DNA of 8,195 bases from Bacillota bacterium (GCA_012512705.1 JAAZDR010000132.1:1-8195); one strand, 5' to 3'. Shown: positions 1 to 7,083, numbered from the stretch's first letter. A program made the numbers and translations. Notes: a model not told the origin generated them from the letters alone.

Positions 1-248
1 AAAGGTAATGAAATCGGCTAGACGAATAATAGCCCCGACGACGAGGGCAATGCAGTTAGCGTTGATAATCCTTTCTCCCATTTCTTTATTTATCTTCTTT
101 TTGACCCTCGAGCCGAAAAAGATGCCTAGAAGGCCAAAAAGAAGATAGAGCAGTGAAACGTTATTGAAAAAGGTTATTAAAACTGTTAATAAGGCCAGAA
201 GCGCGCCGATTATTTGATATTTTTAGTTGTTATCGGGTCTGTTAACAA
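1..248 (-). pseudogene. Small multi-span membrane protein, partial, apparently frameshifted
   Basis: Read on the minus strand, a TTG at 248-246 follows an AAAGGAG site (265-259) and opens a frame beginning MLTDPITTK. That frame stops after 12 codons. From an A5 run (224-220) the -1 frame stays open to the window edge and encodes a clear membrane protein: hydrophobic segment IIGALLALLTVLITFF, a short turn, a second segment SLLYLLFGLLGIFFG, a basic loop (RVKKKINKEMGER), and a third segment CIALVVGAIIRLADFI. The downstream frame has a TAA just before it and no ATG, GTG or TTG ahead of its first membrane segment, so it has no start of its own. One extra A in the run would join the two parts into a single protein of at least 83 residues. 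I do not recognise the family. The 3' end lies outside the window. It is transcribed divergently from yhaO. The frameshift could be a real mutation or a sequencing error. Confidence 0.6.
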
Positions 249-341
249 TGCTTATTTTCTCCTTTCCATCTCACTTTTTAATTCAACATATTTTTTAAGA
301 TACCTCTTCTTCATAAAAGTAATTTAGAGATACATAATGCC

Positions 342-348
342 GGAGGAG
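342..348 (+). promoter_or_regulatory. Ribosome binding site deciding the yhaO start
   Basis: GGAGGAG lies six bases before the ATG at 355. The in-frame ATG at 337 has no purine-rich site at a useful distance and lies upstream of this one, so translation most likely starts at 355. Confidence 0.8.
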
Positions 349-354
349 TATATA

Positions 355-1722
355 ATGTCTAAGGTTCGTTTTATACATTGTGCTGATATTCACCTTGGCA
401 GCTTTTTAAGGCTTTCTGGGAAAGTACCAGAAGAGATTTTTAAAGTATGCAAAAGAGCTGTTATGGAGGCGTTTTTACGCATAATGGATGTGGCGATTGA
501 GGAGAGTGTGGATTTTCTGCTTATCGCCGGTGATCTTTATGACCGGGAAGCGCGCTCTGTTAAAGGAAGCATGTTTTTTGCCGAACAGTGTTGCAGATTA
601 AAGGAAAAAAACATTCCCGTATTTATAATCTCTGGCAATCATGATCCTTTTCGTGAGCAAGGTGAGATCGTTACTTTACCGGATAATGTGTTTATTTTTA
701 GCAGTGAAAAGGTTGAAATAAGGAATTTTAGTGGGGAAGCCGGGGAGCTTCTAGCTAGAGTGCTCGGTCAGTCGTACCGCGGCCGCGCCGATTCTCGGAA
801 GATGCATCAGTTTTATGCTGTCCCGGATACCAGCGTTTGCAATATTGCATTGCTCCATACTCAGTTAGACCCGTATAACCAAAATTATGTTCCCTGTTCT
901 TTATCAGAACTAAAAAATAAGAAGGGGATTCATTACTGGGCCCTCGGGCATATACATCAGTGCCAAATTTTAAATAACGGTCTGCCGCTAATTGCCTATG
1001 CTGGCACTCCCCAAGGGCGGGGCATTGGGGAGCAGGGCCTAAGAGGCTGTTTATTGGTAGAGCTGACAACGGAAGCCCCCCCGAGGATCAGCTTTATCCC
1101 TACCTCGACAGTTATCTGGAAAAAGTTAAAGATCAATATTGCTGGTGCCCAAAACGGCGGCAAACCACCACGTAATCTATCTGATCTGGAGGAGCTAATC
1201 ATGCAAAGATGTGAGGAGCTTCTTTCAAACACCCCCTTACCGCCTGCTGGGCTTTCCCTTAGCACTGATGGCCGGGGCCTTCCTATTAAAGGTTTCGTTC
1301 TTCAGTGTATTCTTACAGGGCGGGGTGAACTTCATGAGCTGCTCGTTGAGCAGGAAGATGAAGTGTTGAACTGCTTGCGTCAAAATTTGCAGAATAAATA
1401 TATTATGCAGACTCCTTTTCTTTGGATTGATTCGATCGCCGTGCGCACTGGCAAACTTATTCCTGCCCTTAAGGATCTGAGTAAGCGAGAGCCAATTTTT
1501 GCAGAAATAGAAAAGATTGCTCAGAGGTGTTTAGAGGATAGAAGGTTGCAAAAAGAGCTTTTTGCAGAACTGGGTATGATCTGGGAGAGCGAGTTTGATC
1601 CTGAACAGCTCAATGAGGAAAGGTTTCAGCTGGATCCACAAACTCTAGAGAGTATTATGGAGCAGGCAAAGGAGTTGGTTGCTGAAAAGTTGTGGGAGAG
1701 GAGGAGAAGAAGTGAGAATTAA
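355..1722 (+). CDS. yhaO: YhaO/SbcD-like DNA exonuclease subunit (metallophosphoesterase)
   Basis: Mre11/SbcD-family calcineurin-like phosphoesterase of 455 residues, expected to be the nuclease partner of the ATPase encoded next. All family metal and catalytic motifs are visible in order: D11-x-H13 (ADIHLGS), D60 (IAGDLYDR), G94-N95-H96-D97, H168 (LLHTQ) and H199-x-H201 (GHIH). By analogy with Mre11 these bind two Mn ions and cut phosphodiester bonds in DNA ends. The phosphoesterase core covers about residues 1-240. The rest is a capping region ending in charged helices, likely the contact with the coiled coil of YhaN. I chose the ATG at 355 because GGAGGAG precedes it; an in-frame ATG at 337 would add six residues but lacks a site. 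The stop overlaps the next start by 11 bases, pointing to translational coupling. Pairing with a YhaN-type ATPase rather than a classic SbcC is why I call it YhaO. The protein should be cytoplasmic. The family is clear; the true substrate is not shown here. Confidence 0.93.
   Translation: MSKVRFIHCADIHLGSFLRLSGKVPEEIFKVCKRAVMEAFLRIMDVAIEESVDFLLIAGDLYDREARSVKGSMFFAEQCCRLKEKNIPVFIISGNHDPFREQGEIVTLPDNVFIFSSEKVEIRNFSGEAGELLARVLGQSYRGRADSRKMHQFYAVPDTSVCNIALLHTQLDPYNQNYVPCSLSELKNKKGIHYWALGHIHQCQILNNGLPLIAYAGTPQGRGIGEQGLRGCLLVELTTEAPPRISFIPTSTVIWKKLKINIAGAQNGGKPPRNLSDLEELIMQRCEELLSNTPLPPAGLSLSTDGRGLPIKGFVLQCILTGRGELHELLVEQEDEVLNCLRQNLQNKYIMQTPFLWIDSIAVRTGKLIPALKDLSKREPIFAEIEKIAQRCLEDRRLQKELFAELGMIWESEFDPEQLNEERFQLDPQTLESIMEQAKELVAEKLWERRRRSEN
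1701..1706 (+). promoter_or_regulatory. Ribosome binding site deciding the yhaN GTG start
   Basis: GAGGAG inside the last codons of yhaO lies five bases before a GTG at 1712. The protein from this GTG begins with RIKRLHIADVG, the beta strand expected at the start of a Rad50/SbcC-type head. A start at 1679 would add 11 residues without family character. Confidence 0.75.
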
Positions 1723-4621
1723 GAGACTGCATATCGCTGATGTTGGTATTATTCGCAATCAGACTCTTGAGAATATTGCTCCGGGCGTTATTGTTATCGG
1801 CGGCCTGAACCGCTCTGGCAAGTCAACGTTTTTACAAATATTACGTTCTCTCGGATACGGCTTTTCACGAAGCGACGCTCTGCCCCCGGCAATGGTTAAG
1901 TATGAGGTAGAAGCAGATTTGATCTGCGACTCAGGAGAGATTTATAATCTCCACCTCAATGGATATGGCGAGCCGGTAGTGCGCTGTATTCATGGTGCTG
2001 CAAATATTGTTTCCGCAAGAGAACTTTACAAAGTTGATTCCTTTACTTATCGTCAGCTCTTTACGATTAGCATTGATGAATTGCAGCGCAAGCCTGTAGG
2101 GCTGTCCGGATCTCAGAATGATATAGAAAGACTTCAATCAGTTTTGTTAGGGGCGGGGTTATCCGATATTCTAAATTTACCGATGATTGAGGAAGAGCTG
2201 CAAAAGGAAGCAGAAAAGATTGGGGGCAAGAATGGCAACCCCGCAGTAAAACAATTCAAACCTTATAATCAGCAGATTAGGGCAGGGCTTGATATGCGTC
2301 AGAAGGCCCTTGAACAAGTAGAAGAGTACAGAGAAAAGCAACGAGCTAGGAATGAAATAGAGAAAAAAATTGCGAGTCTGGAGCATGAAGTAGAGTACTT
2401 AGGCTATAAGATCACTCTGCTTGACATATTAAAGACTAATTATGAACTTTGGGTTCGTAAACGAGAACTGCAACAGATTCTAGATAGCACAGAAAAAAGA
2501 GATTTAAGACGAAAATTTTCTTTATTGAAGGTAGAAAAAATTAGGTCTATTGAAAAACAATATCGTAATTTGCTTGATAAATATAGCCAGCTGGAACTGC
2601 TTTTTCAAGCGAAGGCAGCGGGGAATAAGGTAGTTGTTAATCCGGAGAAGCTGATAGAATACCGGGAGGAGTTACGGGGTTTTTATCAGCAGCTTTCAGG
2701 TTTTGAGGAACGCTATAGCGTCTATCAGCAGCTGAAGAGCGAATACCAAAAACGAAGCGCTGTTCTTGTACAGGAAGCAAAGGAGCTTAATGATAATTGG
2801 GATGCTTTGAAAATAGTTTTAAAGATAAGGACGGATCAGCGAGAGCTGGACGCCTTGAATCAAGCAGCCGTAGCATATAATGACCTTCAGCAAGAGATAG
2901 GAAAGCTAAAAGAACGCTGTGAAGAACTGCAAGATAGAAGGGAAGCGCTGGAGCGGGAACAAAAATTTTATCGCAGCATTAAACCAGACATAAGTTTGAA
3001 GAAATTTCTATACGCAGCACTCTTTTTTGCTGCAGGTGGTTCATTACTGTCCTTTTTCTTCCTTTGGCCTGGTATTTTGAGTGGATTCGCCGGCATGCTT
3101 GGAGCTGCGCTTTATGTGCTCTTTCGATATATGGCGGAAACCAATCTGCGTGCTAAAGAAGAGGAGCTTCGTGCGGAGCTAGAAAGAATTGAGACGTTGC
3201 TTTTCCGGAGGGAGAAGAAGTTAGATTACCTTAATAGGGAAATCCAGGGTGCTAAACGCTGTTTGGATTATTTTCGCCATAAACTCGATCTGCCTGAGGA
3301 AGCGTCTCCAGAGCTCATCAAGGAGACTTTTTGGGCCGTTAAAGCGCTTAAAGAGAAAATATTGGAGTGTCAGAGAACAGGCAGTCGCATAACGGAGAGT
3401 GCCGCTGCTCTGCAGGAAGAGCTGCTGGAGATGGCTTCTGTGCTGGGAAAAATCTATGGCTTTCATCCCCTTTTCCGTAAGGAAAGCGATCATGGCATAA
3501 TTGAACAGCAAAAGATATTAAAAGAAAAGATCATTGAACTTCTTAAAGAAGCAATGGATTATTTAACCCTTGTCCAAGAACTGAAAGAATGCGAAACAGA
3601 GAAAAGAACGTTGGAGAAAGAGATCTTTCTGCTGCAAGAAGATATGGCAACAAAAGAAGAAGCTTTCCCGGAAGAACCGATATATTTTCTGCAGTATTTA
3701 CTGGCGAAAGGGGAAGAAGTCGAAGAGATTATAAAAATGCAGGAAGGATACCGACTTCTTGAACAAAGATTGCAATACACTTTGAAAACAGAGCGGGTGA
3801 GAGGGTCTTTAGAAGCATTTTTTCAGCAAAAAGTGGAAGATGAAGGACTGCTTGGACTCTTTGATAAATTTTCTGCTGCTTACACATCGGCAGAAGATGC
3901 TTCCCACTCCTATAACGAGACCCTTGAAAAGTGTGTTCGACTGGGGGGATTTTTAAATGAATTAAAAGAAAAACGGCGCCTGTTGAATGAACAGCTGCAG
4001 GGGCTAGCTACAGCAGACAGTTTAGTGCAGGCGCAGCGGAAGATTGATGAAAATCGCGGACAATTGAGACCCCTGGCGGAAAAATATGCTGTCTATAAAA
4101 CGGCTTCTTTTCTTTTAAAAGAGATGCAGCGGCAGTTTATGGAGAGAAAAAAGGACAATCTCCTTGAAGGGGCAAGCAGGATATTAGAAAGACTTACCGC
4201 GGGTGATTATACCAAAATATTACTTCCTGATCAGTTGATGGAGACAGACTTTAAAATACAAGGAAGAGACGGGATCCTTTCACAGACGGCAGATACCTTG
4301 AGCCGCGGCACGAAAGAGCAGCTGTTCCTTGCCGTACGGCTTAGTCGTATCAAGGAGATCGGTCATCCTTTGCCTGTGATCCTTGATGACTCTCTGGTAA
4401 ACTTTGATTTCTGTCACCAGGAGCAGGCTGCGCAAATCTTAAGCAGCCTTGCGGGAAGACATCAGATGTTTGTTTTAACCTGCCATCCACAGTTGGTTCT
4501 GCATATCGCTAACCACAGTGGGAAGAGTGCGCAGTATTGGAAGCTTGAAGAAGGGAGGTTCAGCCTTTCAAATAAAGAAGAGTTAGCGGAACATCTCTCC
4601 AGTGGGATAAGGAAACACTAA
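1712..4621 (+). CDS. yhaN: YhaN-like coiled-coil AAA ATPase with membrane hairpin (Rad50/SbcC-type)
   Basis: A 969-residue SMC/Rad50-like ATPase (COG4717, YhaN type), close in length to Bacillus subtilis YhaN. Walker A is GLNRSGKST with K37. The C-terminal head carries an ABC-type signature LSRGTKEQ (863-870), Walker B PVILDD (888-893, acidic pair D892/D893) and a switch histidine in LTCHPQ (H925). The two half-heads are separated by long heptad-rich coiled coil, about 170-430 and 475-860. Where Rad50 has a CxxC zinc hook, this protein has two adjacent hydrophobic segments, about 432-451 and 455-471, joined by a WPG turn; I find no CxxC in the coil. The apex may therefore insert into the membrane with both heads in the cytoplasm. 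The second acidic residue after Walker B is D where classic SbcC has E; I recall the DDxLVNFD pattern as usual for YhaN. The start is GTG at 1712, overlapping yhaO by 11 bases. Likely role: ATP-driven control of the YhaO nuclease in DNA end processing, inferred from family and context. Confidence 0.92.
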   Translation: MRIKRLHIADVGIIRNQTLENIAPGVIVIGGLNRSGKSTFLQILRSLGYGFSRSDALPPAMVKYEVEADLICDSGEIYNLHLNGYGEPVVRCIHGAANIVSARELYKVDSFTYRQLFTISIDELQRKPVGLSGSQNDIERLQSVLLGAGLSDILNLPMIEEELQKEAEKIGGKNGNPAVKQFKPYNQQIRAGLDMRQKALEQVEEYREKQRARNEIEKKIASLEHEVEYLGYKITLLDILKTNYELWVRKRELQQILDSTEKRDLRRKFSLLKVEKIRSIEKQYRNLLDKYSQLELLFQAKAAGNKVVVNPEKLIEYREELRGFYQQLSGFEERYSVYQQLKSEYQKRSAVLVQEAKELNDNWDALKIVLKIRTDQRELDALNQAAVAYNDLQQEIGKLKERCEELQDRREALEREQKFYRSIKPDISLKKFLYAALFFAAGGSLLSFFFLWPGILSGFAGMLGAALYVLFRYMAETNLRAKEEELRAELERIETLLFRREKKLDYLNREIQGAKRCLDYFRHKLDLPEEASPELIKETFWAVKALKEKILECQRTGSRITESAAALQEELLEMASVLGKIYGFHPLFRKESDHGIIEQQKILKEKIIELLKEAMDYLTLVQELKECETEKRTLEKEIFLLQEDMATKEEAFPEEPIYFLQYLLAKGEEVEEIIKMQEGYRLLEQRLQYTLKTERVRGSLEAFFQQKVEDEGLLGLFDKFSAAYTSAEDASHSYNETLEKCVRLGGFLNELKEKRRLLNEQLQGLATADSLVQAQRKIDENRGQLRPLAEKYAVYKTASFLLKEMQRQFMERKKDNLLEGASRILERLTAGDYTKILLPDQLMETDFKIQGRDGILSQTADTLSRGTKEQLFLAVRLSRIKEIGHPLPVILDDSLVNFDFCHQEQAAQILSSLAGRHQMFVLTCHPQLVLHIANHSGKSAQYWKLEEGRFSLSNKEELAEHLSSGIRKH

Positions 4622-4665
4622 AAGGTAATATTTCATCTCGGTTCGAAAATGTTTGGTGAAGGGTT

Positions 4666-4694
4666 TTCATATTTTTTAGGGAATAGGTTATAGT
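4666..4694 (+). promoter_or_regulatory. Predicted sigma-A promoter for trmK-nif3
   Basis: TTCATA (4666-4671, four of six matches to TTGACA), a 17-base spacer, then TATAGT (4689-4694, five of six matches to TATAAT). Transcription would start near 4701, giving a leader of about 50 bases before the trmK GTG. It is the best promoter match in the 131-base gap after yhaN and suggests trmK has its own promoter. No convincing terminator separates it from yhaN, so read-through is also possible. Confidence 0.55.
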
Positions 4695-4738
4695 ATAAGG
4701 TAGATAATAACTTCCTGTTTTACCCATAACCCTGTTGC

Positions 4739-4746
4739 AGGAGGTG
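4739..4746 (+). promoter_or_regulatory. Ribosome binding site deciding the trmK GTG start
   Basis: AGGAGGTG is an almost complete anti-16S match ending six bases before the GTG at 4753. An upstream in-frame TTG at 4735 lies before this site and is unlikely to be used. Confidence 0.85.
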
Positions 4747-4752
4747 GGGGCA

Positions 4753-5469
4753 GTGAAATTAAAGCCCCGACTGGCAACTGTCGCTTCTTTTGTTACTCCT
4801 GGAAGTATTGTAGCCGATATCGGTACAGATCATGCTTACCTTTCTATTTATCTAATATCCAATAACATTTCTCCACGTGTTATAGCCGTGGAGAAACAAA
4901 GAGGGCCCTTTAAAAAGGCTGTCGATGTAGTAAGGCTTTTCAACCTTGAGCACAAGATCGATCTTCGTTTGGGTGACGGGCTTACAGCCCTGAAGAGCAG
5001 CGATCAAGTAGATGTTGTGGTTATTGCTGGTGTTGGAGGGCGCACCTTATGCCGTATATTAATTGCCGGCAAGGAACGTTTAAAGAAGGTAAAAAAGCTG
5101 ATCCTGCAGCCGATGAGCGAGGTTTTTATCGTTCGACGCTGGCTTATAAGCAATGGTTTTCGGCTGGTTGCCGAACGGTTGGCTGATGAAGAAGGACATT
5201 TTTATGAAGTACTTGTTGCCGAGCGAGGACACCAAGTAATTACTGATCCTTTCCTGCTGGAAGTGGGGCCAAAACTAGTGGAAAATAGGGATCCATTGTT
5301 GATTCCTCTCCTGAAAACAAGAATCAATCGTTGTTATCTTATACTAAAAAGCTTAGCTTGTTCGAAGAGAAAGGAAAGCCTTCGGCAGAGAAAGGCCTAT
5401 TTTGAAGTGAAGATTGAAAAGTTGCAGGAGGTGCTCGATTATGTTGGCCAGGGCAGAGAAGATAATTGA
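4753..5469 (+). CDS. trmK: tRNA (adenine(22)-N(1))-methyltransferase TrmK
   Basis: A 238-residue SAM-dependent methyltransferase of the TrmK (B. subtilis YqfN) family, which methylates N1 of A22 in the D-arm region of certain tRNAs; the length matches that family. The Rossmann domain fills about residues 1-160: SAM-binding motif ADIGTDHAYL (21-30), acidic end of strand 2 at AVEK (45-48), GDGL (74-77), IAGVGG (91-96) and the LQP motif (118-120) that takes the place of NPPY. The C-terminal part, about 190-238, is basic and helical and fits the family's coiled-coil RNA-binding domain. GTG at 4753 is chosen for its AGGAGGTG site and for giving the typical family N-terminus (MKLKPRL, with GTG read as Met). 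It ends 29 bases inside the next gene, whose ribosome binding site lies within this frame, so the two are probably coupled. In many Firmicutes this pair follows rpoD; here yhaN precedes it. The product acts in the cytoplasm. Confidence 0.93.
   Translation: MKLKPRLATVASFVTPGSIVADIGTDHAYLSIYLISNNISPRVIAVEKQRGPFKKAVDVVRLFNLEHKIDLRLGDGLTALKSSDQVDVVVIAGVGGRTLCRILIAGKERLKKVKKLILQPMSEVFIVRRWLISNGFRLVAERLADEEGHFYEVLVAERGHQVITDPFLLEVGPKLVENRDPLLIPLLKTRINRCYLILKSLACSKRKESLRQRKAYFEVKIEKLQEVLDYVGQGREDN
5426..5433 (+). promoter_or_regulatory. Ribosome binding site deciding the Nif3-family start
   Basis: AGGAGGTG, identical to the trmK site, lies inside the 3' end of trmK and seven bases before the ATG at 5441. 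An in-frame TTG at 5414 is upstream of it and would add nine residues with no family character. Confidence 0.8.
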
Positions 5470-6256
5470 TTATTTGGAAGAGCTTGCACCTTTAGATTTA
5501 GCATTAGAAGGGGATCCTGTGGGCTTACAAGTAGGTGATCCCAGGCGGGAGGTTCAAGATCTTCTCGTGGCACTGGATTTAAACGAGCATGTTCTGGAGG
5601 AGTCGCTGCGATTAGGGGCTGAGATGATCGTAACGCACCATCCCCTAATTTTCAGACCTTTAGCTTCTCTTGATACTAGGCACCCGCTGGTAGCTTTTCT
5701 GGCGCGTCTTCTTCAGGAAAGGCTTATTGTTTATTCTGCCCATACAAATCTTGATATTGCTCCCCGGGGAGTTAATGATGTCCTCGCGGAGCTTTTTTGC
5801 TTAAAAAACACCCGTCCCCTTGAGAATCTTGCTCACACGGAGAATAAATACGGTATGGGAAGGGTGGGTGAACTAGAAGAGGCTTGCACTCTCGGAGAAA
5901 TGGTGCAAATGTGTAGGAAAACTTTGCCAGTGATGCAGCTTAAGGTTTGTGGCCAACCCTCTCGTCTGGTAAAGCGCGTTGCTGTTTGCGGAGGTAGCGG
6001 CGGCTCTTTAATCCAAGCGGCAAAGGACAGCGCTGCTGACCTTTTTATAACCGGCGATATTAAATACCACGATGCCTGGGAGGCTGTTACCTACGGGCTC
6101 GCTCTTATTGACGCCGGTCACGAAGCTACAGAGCAGCCGGTAGTCGCTTCCTTGGCGGAATATTTACAGCAGAGATTGCAAAAAGACGGTTTCCGTACTC
6201 GGGCACATTCTGCAAAGGCTTCAGTTACCCCATGGAATTTTAATCTGTCAGGATAG
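5441..6256 (+). CDS. Nif3-like dinuclear metal center protein (GTP cyclohydrolase I type 2 homolog)
   Basis: A 271-residue Nif3/DUF34-family protein. Family structures form hexameric rings with two metal ions per subunit; the physiological reaction is not settled despite the automatic name GTP cyclohydrolase 1 type 2. The metal ligands seen in E. coli YbgI are all present with matching spacing: H66 and H67 (VTHHPLIF), H101 and D105 (AHTNLD), and H227 with E231 (DAGHEATE). Other family marks are the early GDPVGLQVGD stretch (24-33) and ITGDIKYHDA (203-212). B. subtilis YqfO is about 100 residues longer because of a PII-like insertion; this protein lacks that insert and resembles the short YbgI form. 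ATG at 5441 is supported by its AGGAGGTG site. The gene overlaps trmK by 29 bases, and its TAG stop lies within the 5' arm of a terminator hairpin. Likely co-transcribed with trmK; its neighbour downstream is a zinc-ribbon protein often found beside Nif3 genes. Cytoplasmic. Confidence 0.93.
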   Translation: MLARAEKIIDYLEELAPLDLALEGDPVGLQVGDPRREVQDLLVALDLNEHVLEESLRLGAEMIVTHHPLIFRPLASLDTRHPLVAFLARLLQERLIVYSAHTNLDIAPRGVNDVLAELFCLKNTRPLENLAHTENKYGMGRVGELEEACTLGEMVQMCRKTLPVMQLKVCGQPSRLVKRVAVCGGSGGSLIQAAKDSAADLFITGDIKYHDAWEAVTYGLALIDAGHEATEQPVVASLAEYLQQRLQKDGFRTRAHSAKASVTPWNFNLSG

Positions 6257-6280
6257 GCTTAAAAAGCCTGTCCTTTTTTA
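6250..6280 (+). terminator. Intrinsic terminator overlapping the Nif3-gene stop codon
   Basis: The arms 6250-6260 (AGGATAGGCTT) and 6264-6274 (AAGCCTGTCCT) pair over 11 positions with one U-G wobble and a three-base AAA loop, followed by a run of six Ts (6274-6279). The TAG stop of the Nif3-family gene (6254-6256) sits in the 5' arm, so ribosomes finishing that gene could hinder folding. The next gene starts only 26 bases after the end of the T run. Confidence 0.85.
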
Positions 6281-6305
6281 ATCGGCTAAAAGGGAGGAAG
6301 GAAGC

Positions 6306-7025
6306 ATGAGTTACATCTTTTTATGGGAACTGCAGGAGATCGACCGCAGGGTAGAGAGCCTTGAAAAAGAATCCAAAAGCTTTCCCCTATTAAAGTCTTT
6401 TCAACAACAAAAAAAGGACTGGGAGCAGTTAGCGCAAAATTTTGTACAGGAAAAAGAATTTTTGGATAAGACCAAAAAATCTCTGCGGCGTAAAGAGATG
6501 AAGCTGCAGTCACTTTTTGCAGAGATTGAATCATTAAGAGAAGAGCTTTACGGAGGGAAAATTGTCAATGTTAAGGAACTTTCCCAAATGGAAAAGAAGC
6601 TTAAAATTAAGGAGCAGGAGAAGATCGAATTAGAGGACGAAATATTGAAAGAGATGGACGTTCTCGAACAGAAGGAAGCAGCTTATCAAAAGATGTCTCA
6701 AGAATTAAAGCTTCGGGAAAAGGAGCTTGCTGAAATGAAAAAAAATATAAGGCAGAAGTTTGCTGAGATAAAAAGGGAGCAGGAAGAGTTGGAAAATAAA
6801 AGAGCCATGATCGTCGCCAATCTTGATGAGAGACTTCTTCGAAAATACAATGAAATTTACCGGAAATTTAACGGGAAAGGGGTTGCTCGAGCTACAGACA
6901 GCGGTATTTGCAGCGGATGTCGCATTGCTTTATCGGCACGTATTACCGAGAAACTCCGTTCTTCGTCGCAAGAAGTGCGTTGTGAAAGTTGCGGGCGTCT
7001 TTTAGTGATCAAAGAAACAAATTAG
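6306..7025 (+). CDS. DUF164/COG1579 coiled-coil protein with C4 zinc ribbon
   Basis: A 239-residue protein of the COG1579 family (zf-RING_7/DUF164). Residues about 8-175 form a long charged helical hairpin rich in K, E and Q. A conserved-looking break, YGGKIVNVKELSQME (about 81-95), resembles the family's typical turn between coiled-coil arms. The C-terminus is a zinc ribbon with C202-x2-C205 and C226-x2-C229. No signal peptide or membrane segment is visible, so it should be cytoplasmic. The best-studied relative is Helicobacter pylori HP0958 (FlgZ), linked to sigma-54 stability and flagellin mRNA; there too a Nif3 homolog (HP0959) is adjacent. A nucleic-acid or protein adaptor role is likely, but no specific function can be assigned here. 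The ATG at 6306 follows GGGAGG (6292-6297) by eight bases. No promoter fits in the 25 bases after the upstream terminator, so expression probably depends on read-through or on a promoter inside the preceding gene. Confidence 0.9.
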   Translation: MSYIFLWELQEIDRRVESLEKESKSFPLLKSFQQQKKDWEQLAQNFVQEKEFLDKTKKSLRRKEMKLQSLFAEIESLREELYGGKIVNVKELSQMEKKLKIKEQEKIELEDEILKEMDVLEQKEAAYQKMSQELKLREKELAEMKKNIRQKFAEIKREQEELENKRAMIVANLDERLLRKYNEIYRKFNGKGVARATDSGICSGCRIALSARITEKLRSSSQEVRCESCGRLLVIKETN

Positions 7026-7083
7026 CAGATAGATTATTAATCAAGCATTGAAGTAACTAATATTTTATGAATTAGACTTTTTT

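Noticed and set aside
310..338. TTCATA-N17-CATAAT as a promoter for yhaO
   Set aside because: The match is fair, but transcription would begin near 345, inside the GGAGGAG site (342-348), so the message would lose part of its ribosome binding site. TATAAT at 351-356 overlaps the start codon and is excluded for the same reason.
755..1265. Minus-strand open frames inside yhaO, and similar ones at 1931-2386, 3221-3780 and 6286-6534
   Set aside because: They lie opposite well-supported genes, have no family motifs and no convincing start context, so they are reading-frame shadows.
4641..4660. Possible LexA/SOS-type palindrome or reversed Spo0A box after yhaN
   Set aside because: TTCGAAAATGTTTGG only partly resembles CGAAC-N4-GTTCG and the half-site spacing is wrong; TTCGAAA is not the Spo0A box complement TTCGACA.
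4656..4678. Hairpin GTGAA/TTCAT followed by a T run as a yhaN terminator
   Set aside because: Only five weak pairs including a G-U, and it overlaps the proposed -35 of the trmK promoter. Too weak to call.
6823..7005. A 60-codon plus-strand frame inside the zinc-ribbon gene
   Set aside because: It overlaps the zinc-ribbon coding sequence in another frame; the C202/C205 and C226/C229 pattern belongs to the main frame.
7057..7083. Hairpin CTAAT/ATTAG plus six Ts as a terminator of the zinc-ribbon gene
   Set aside because: The five-pair stem is almost all A/T and the loop is nine bases, which is below what a reliable intrinsic terminator needs. It remains possible because no better one is present in the gap.
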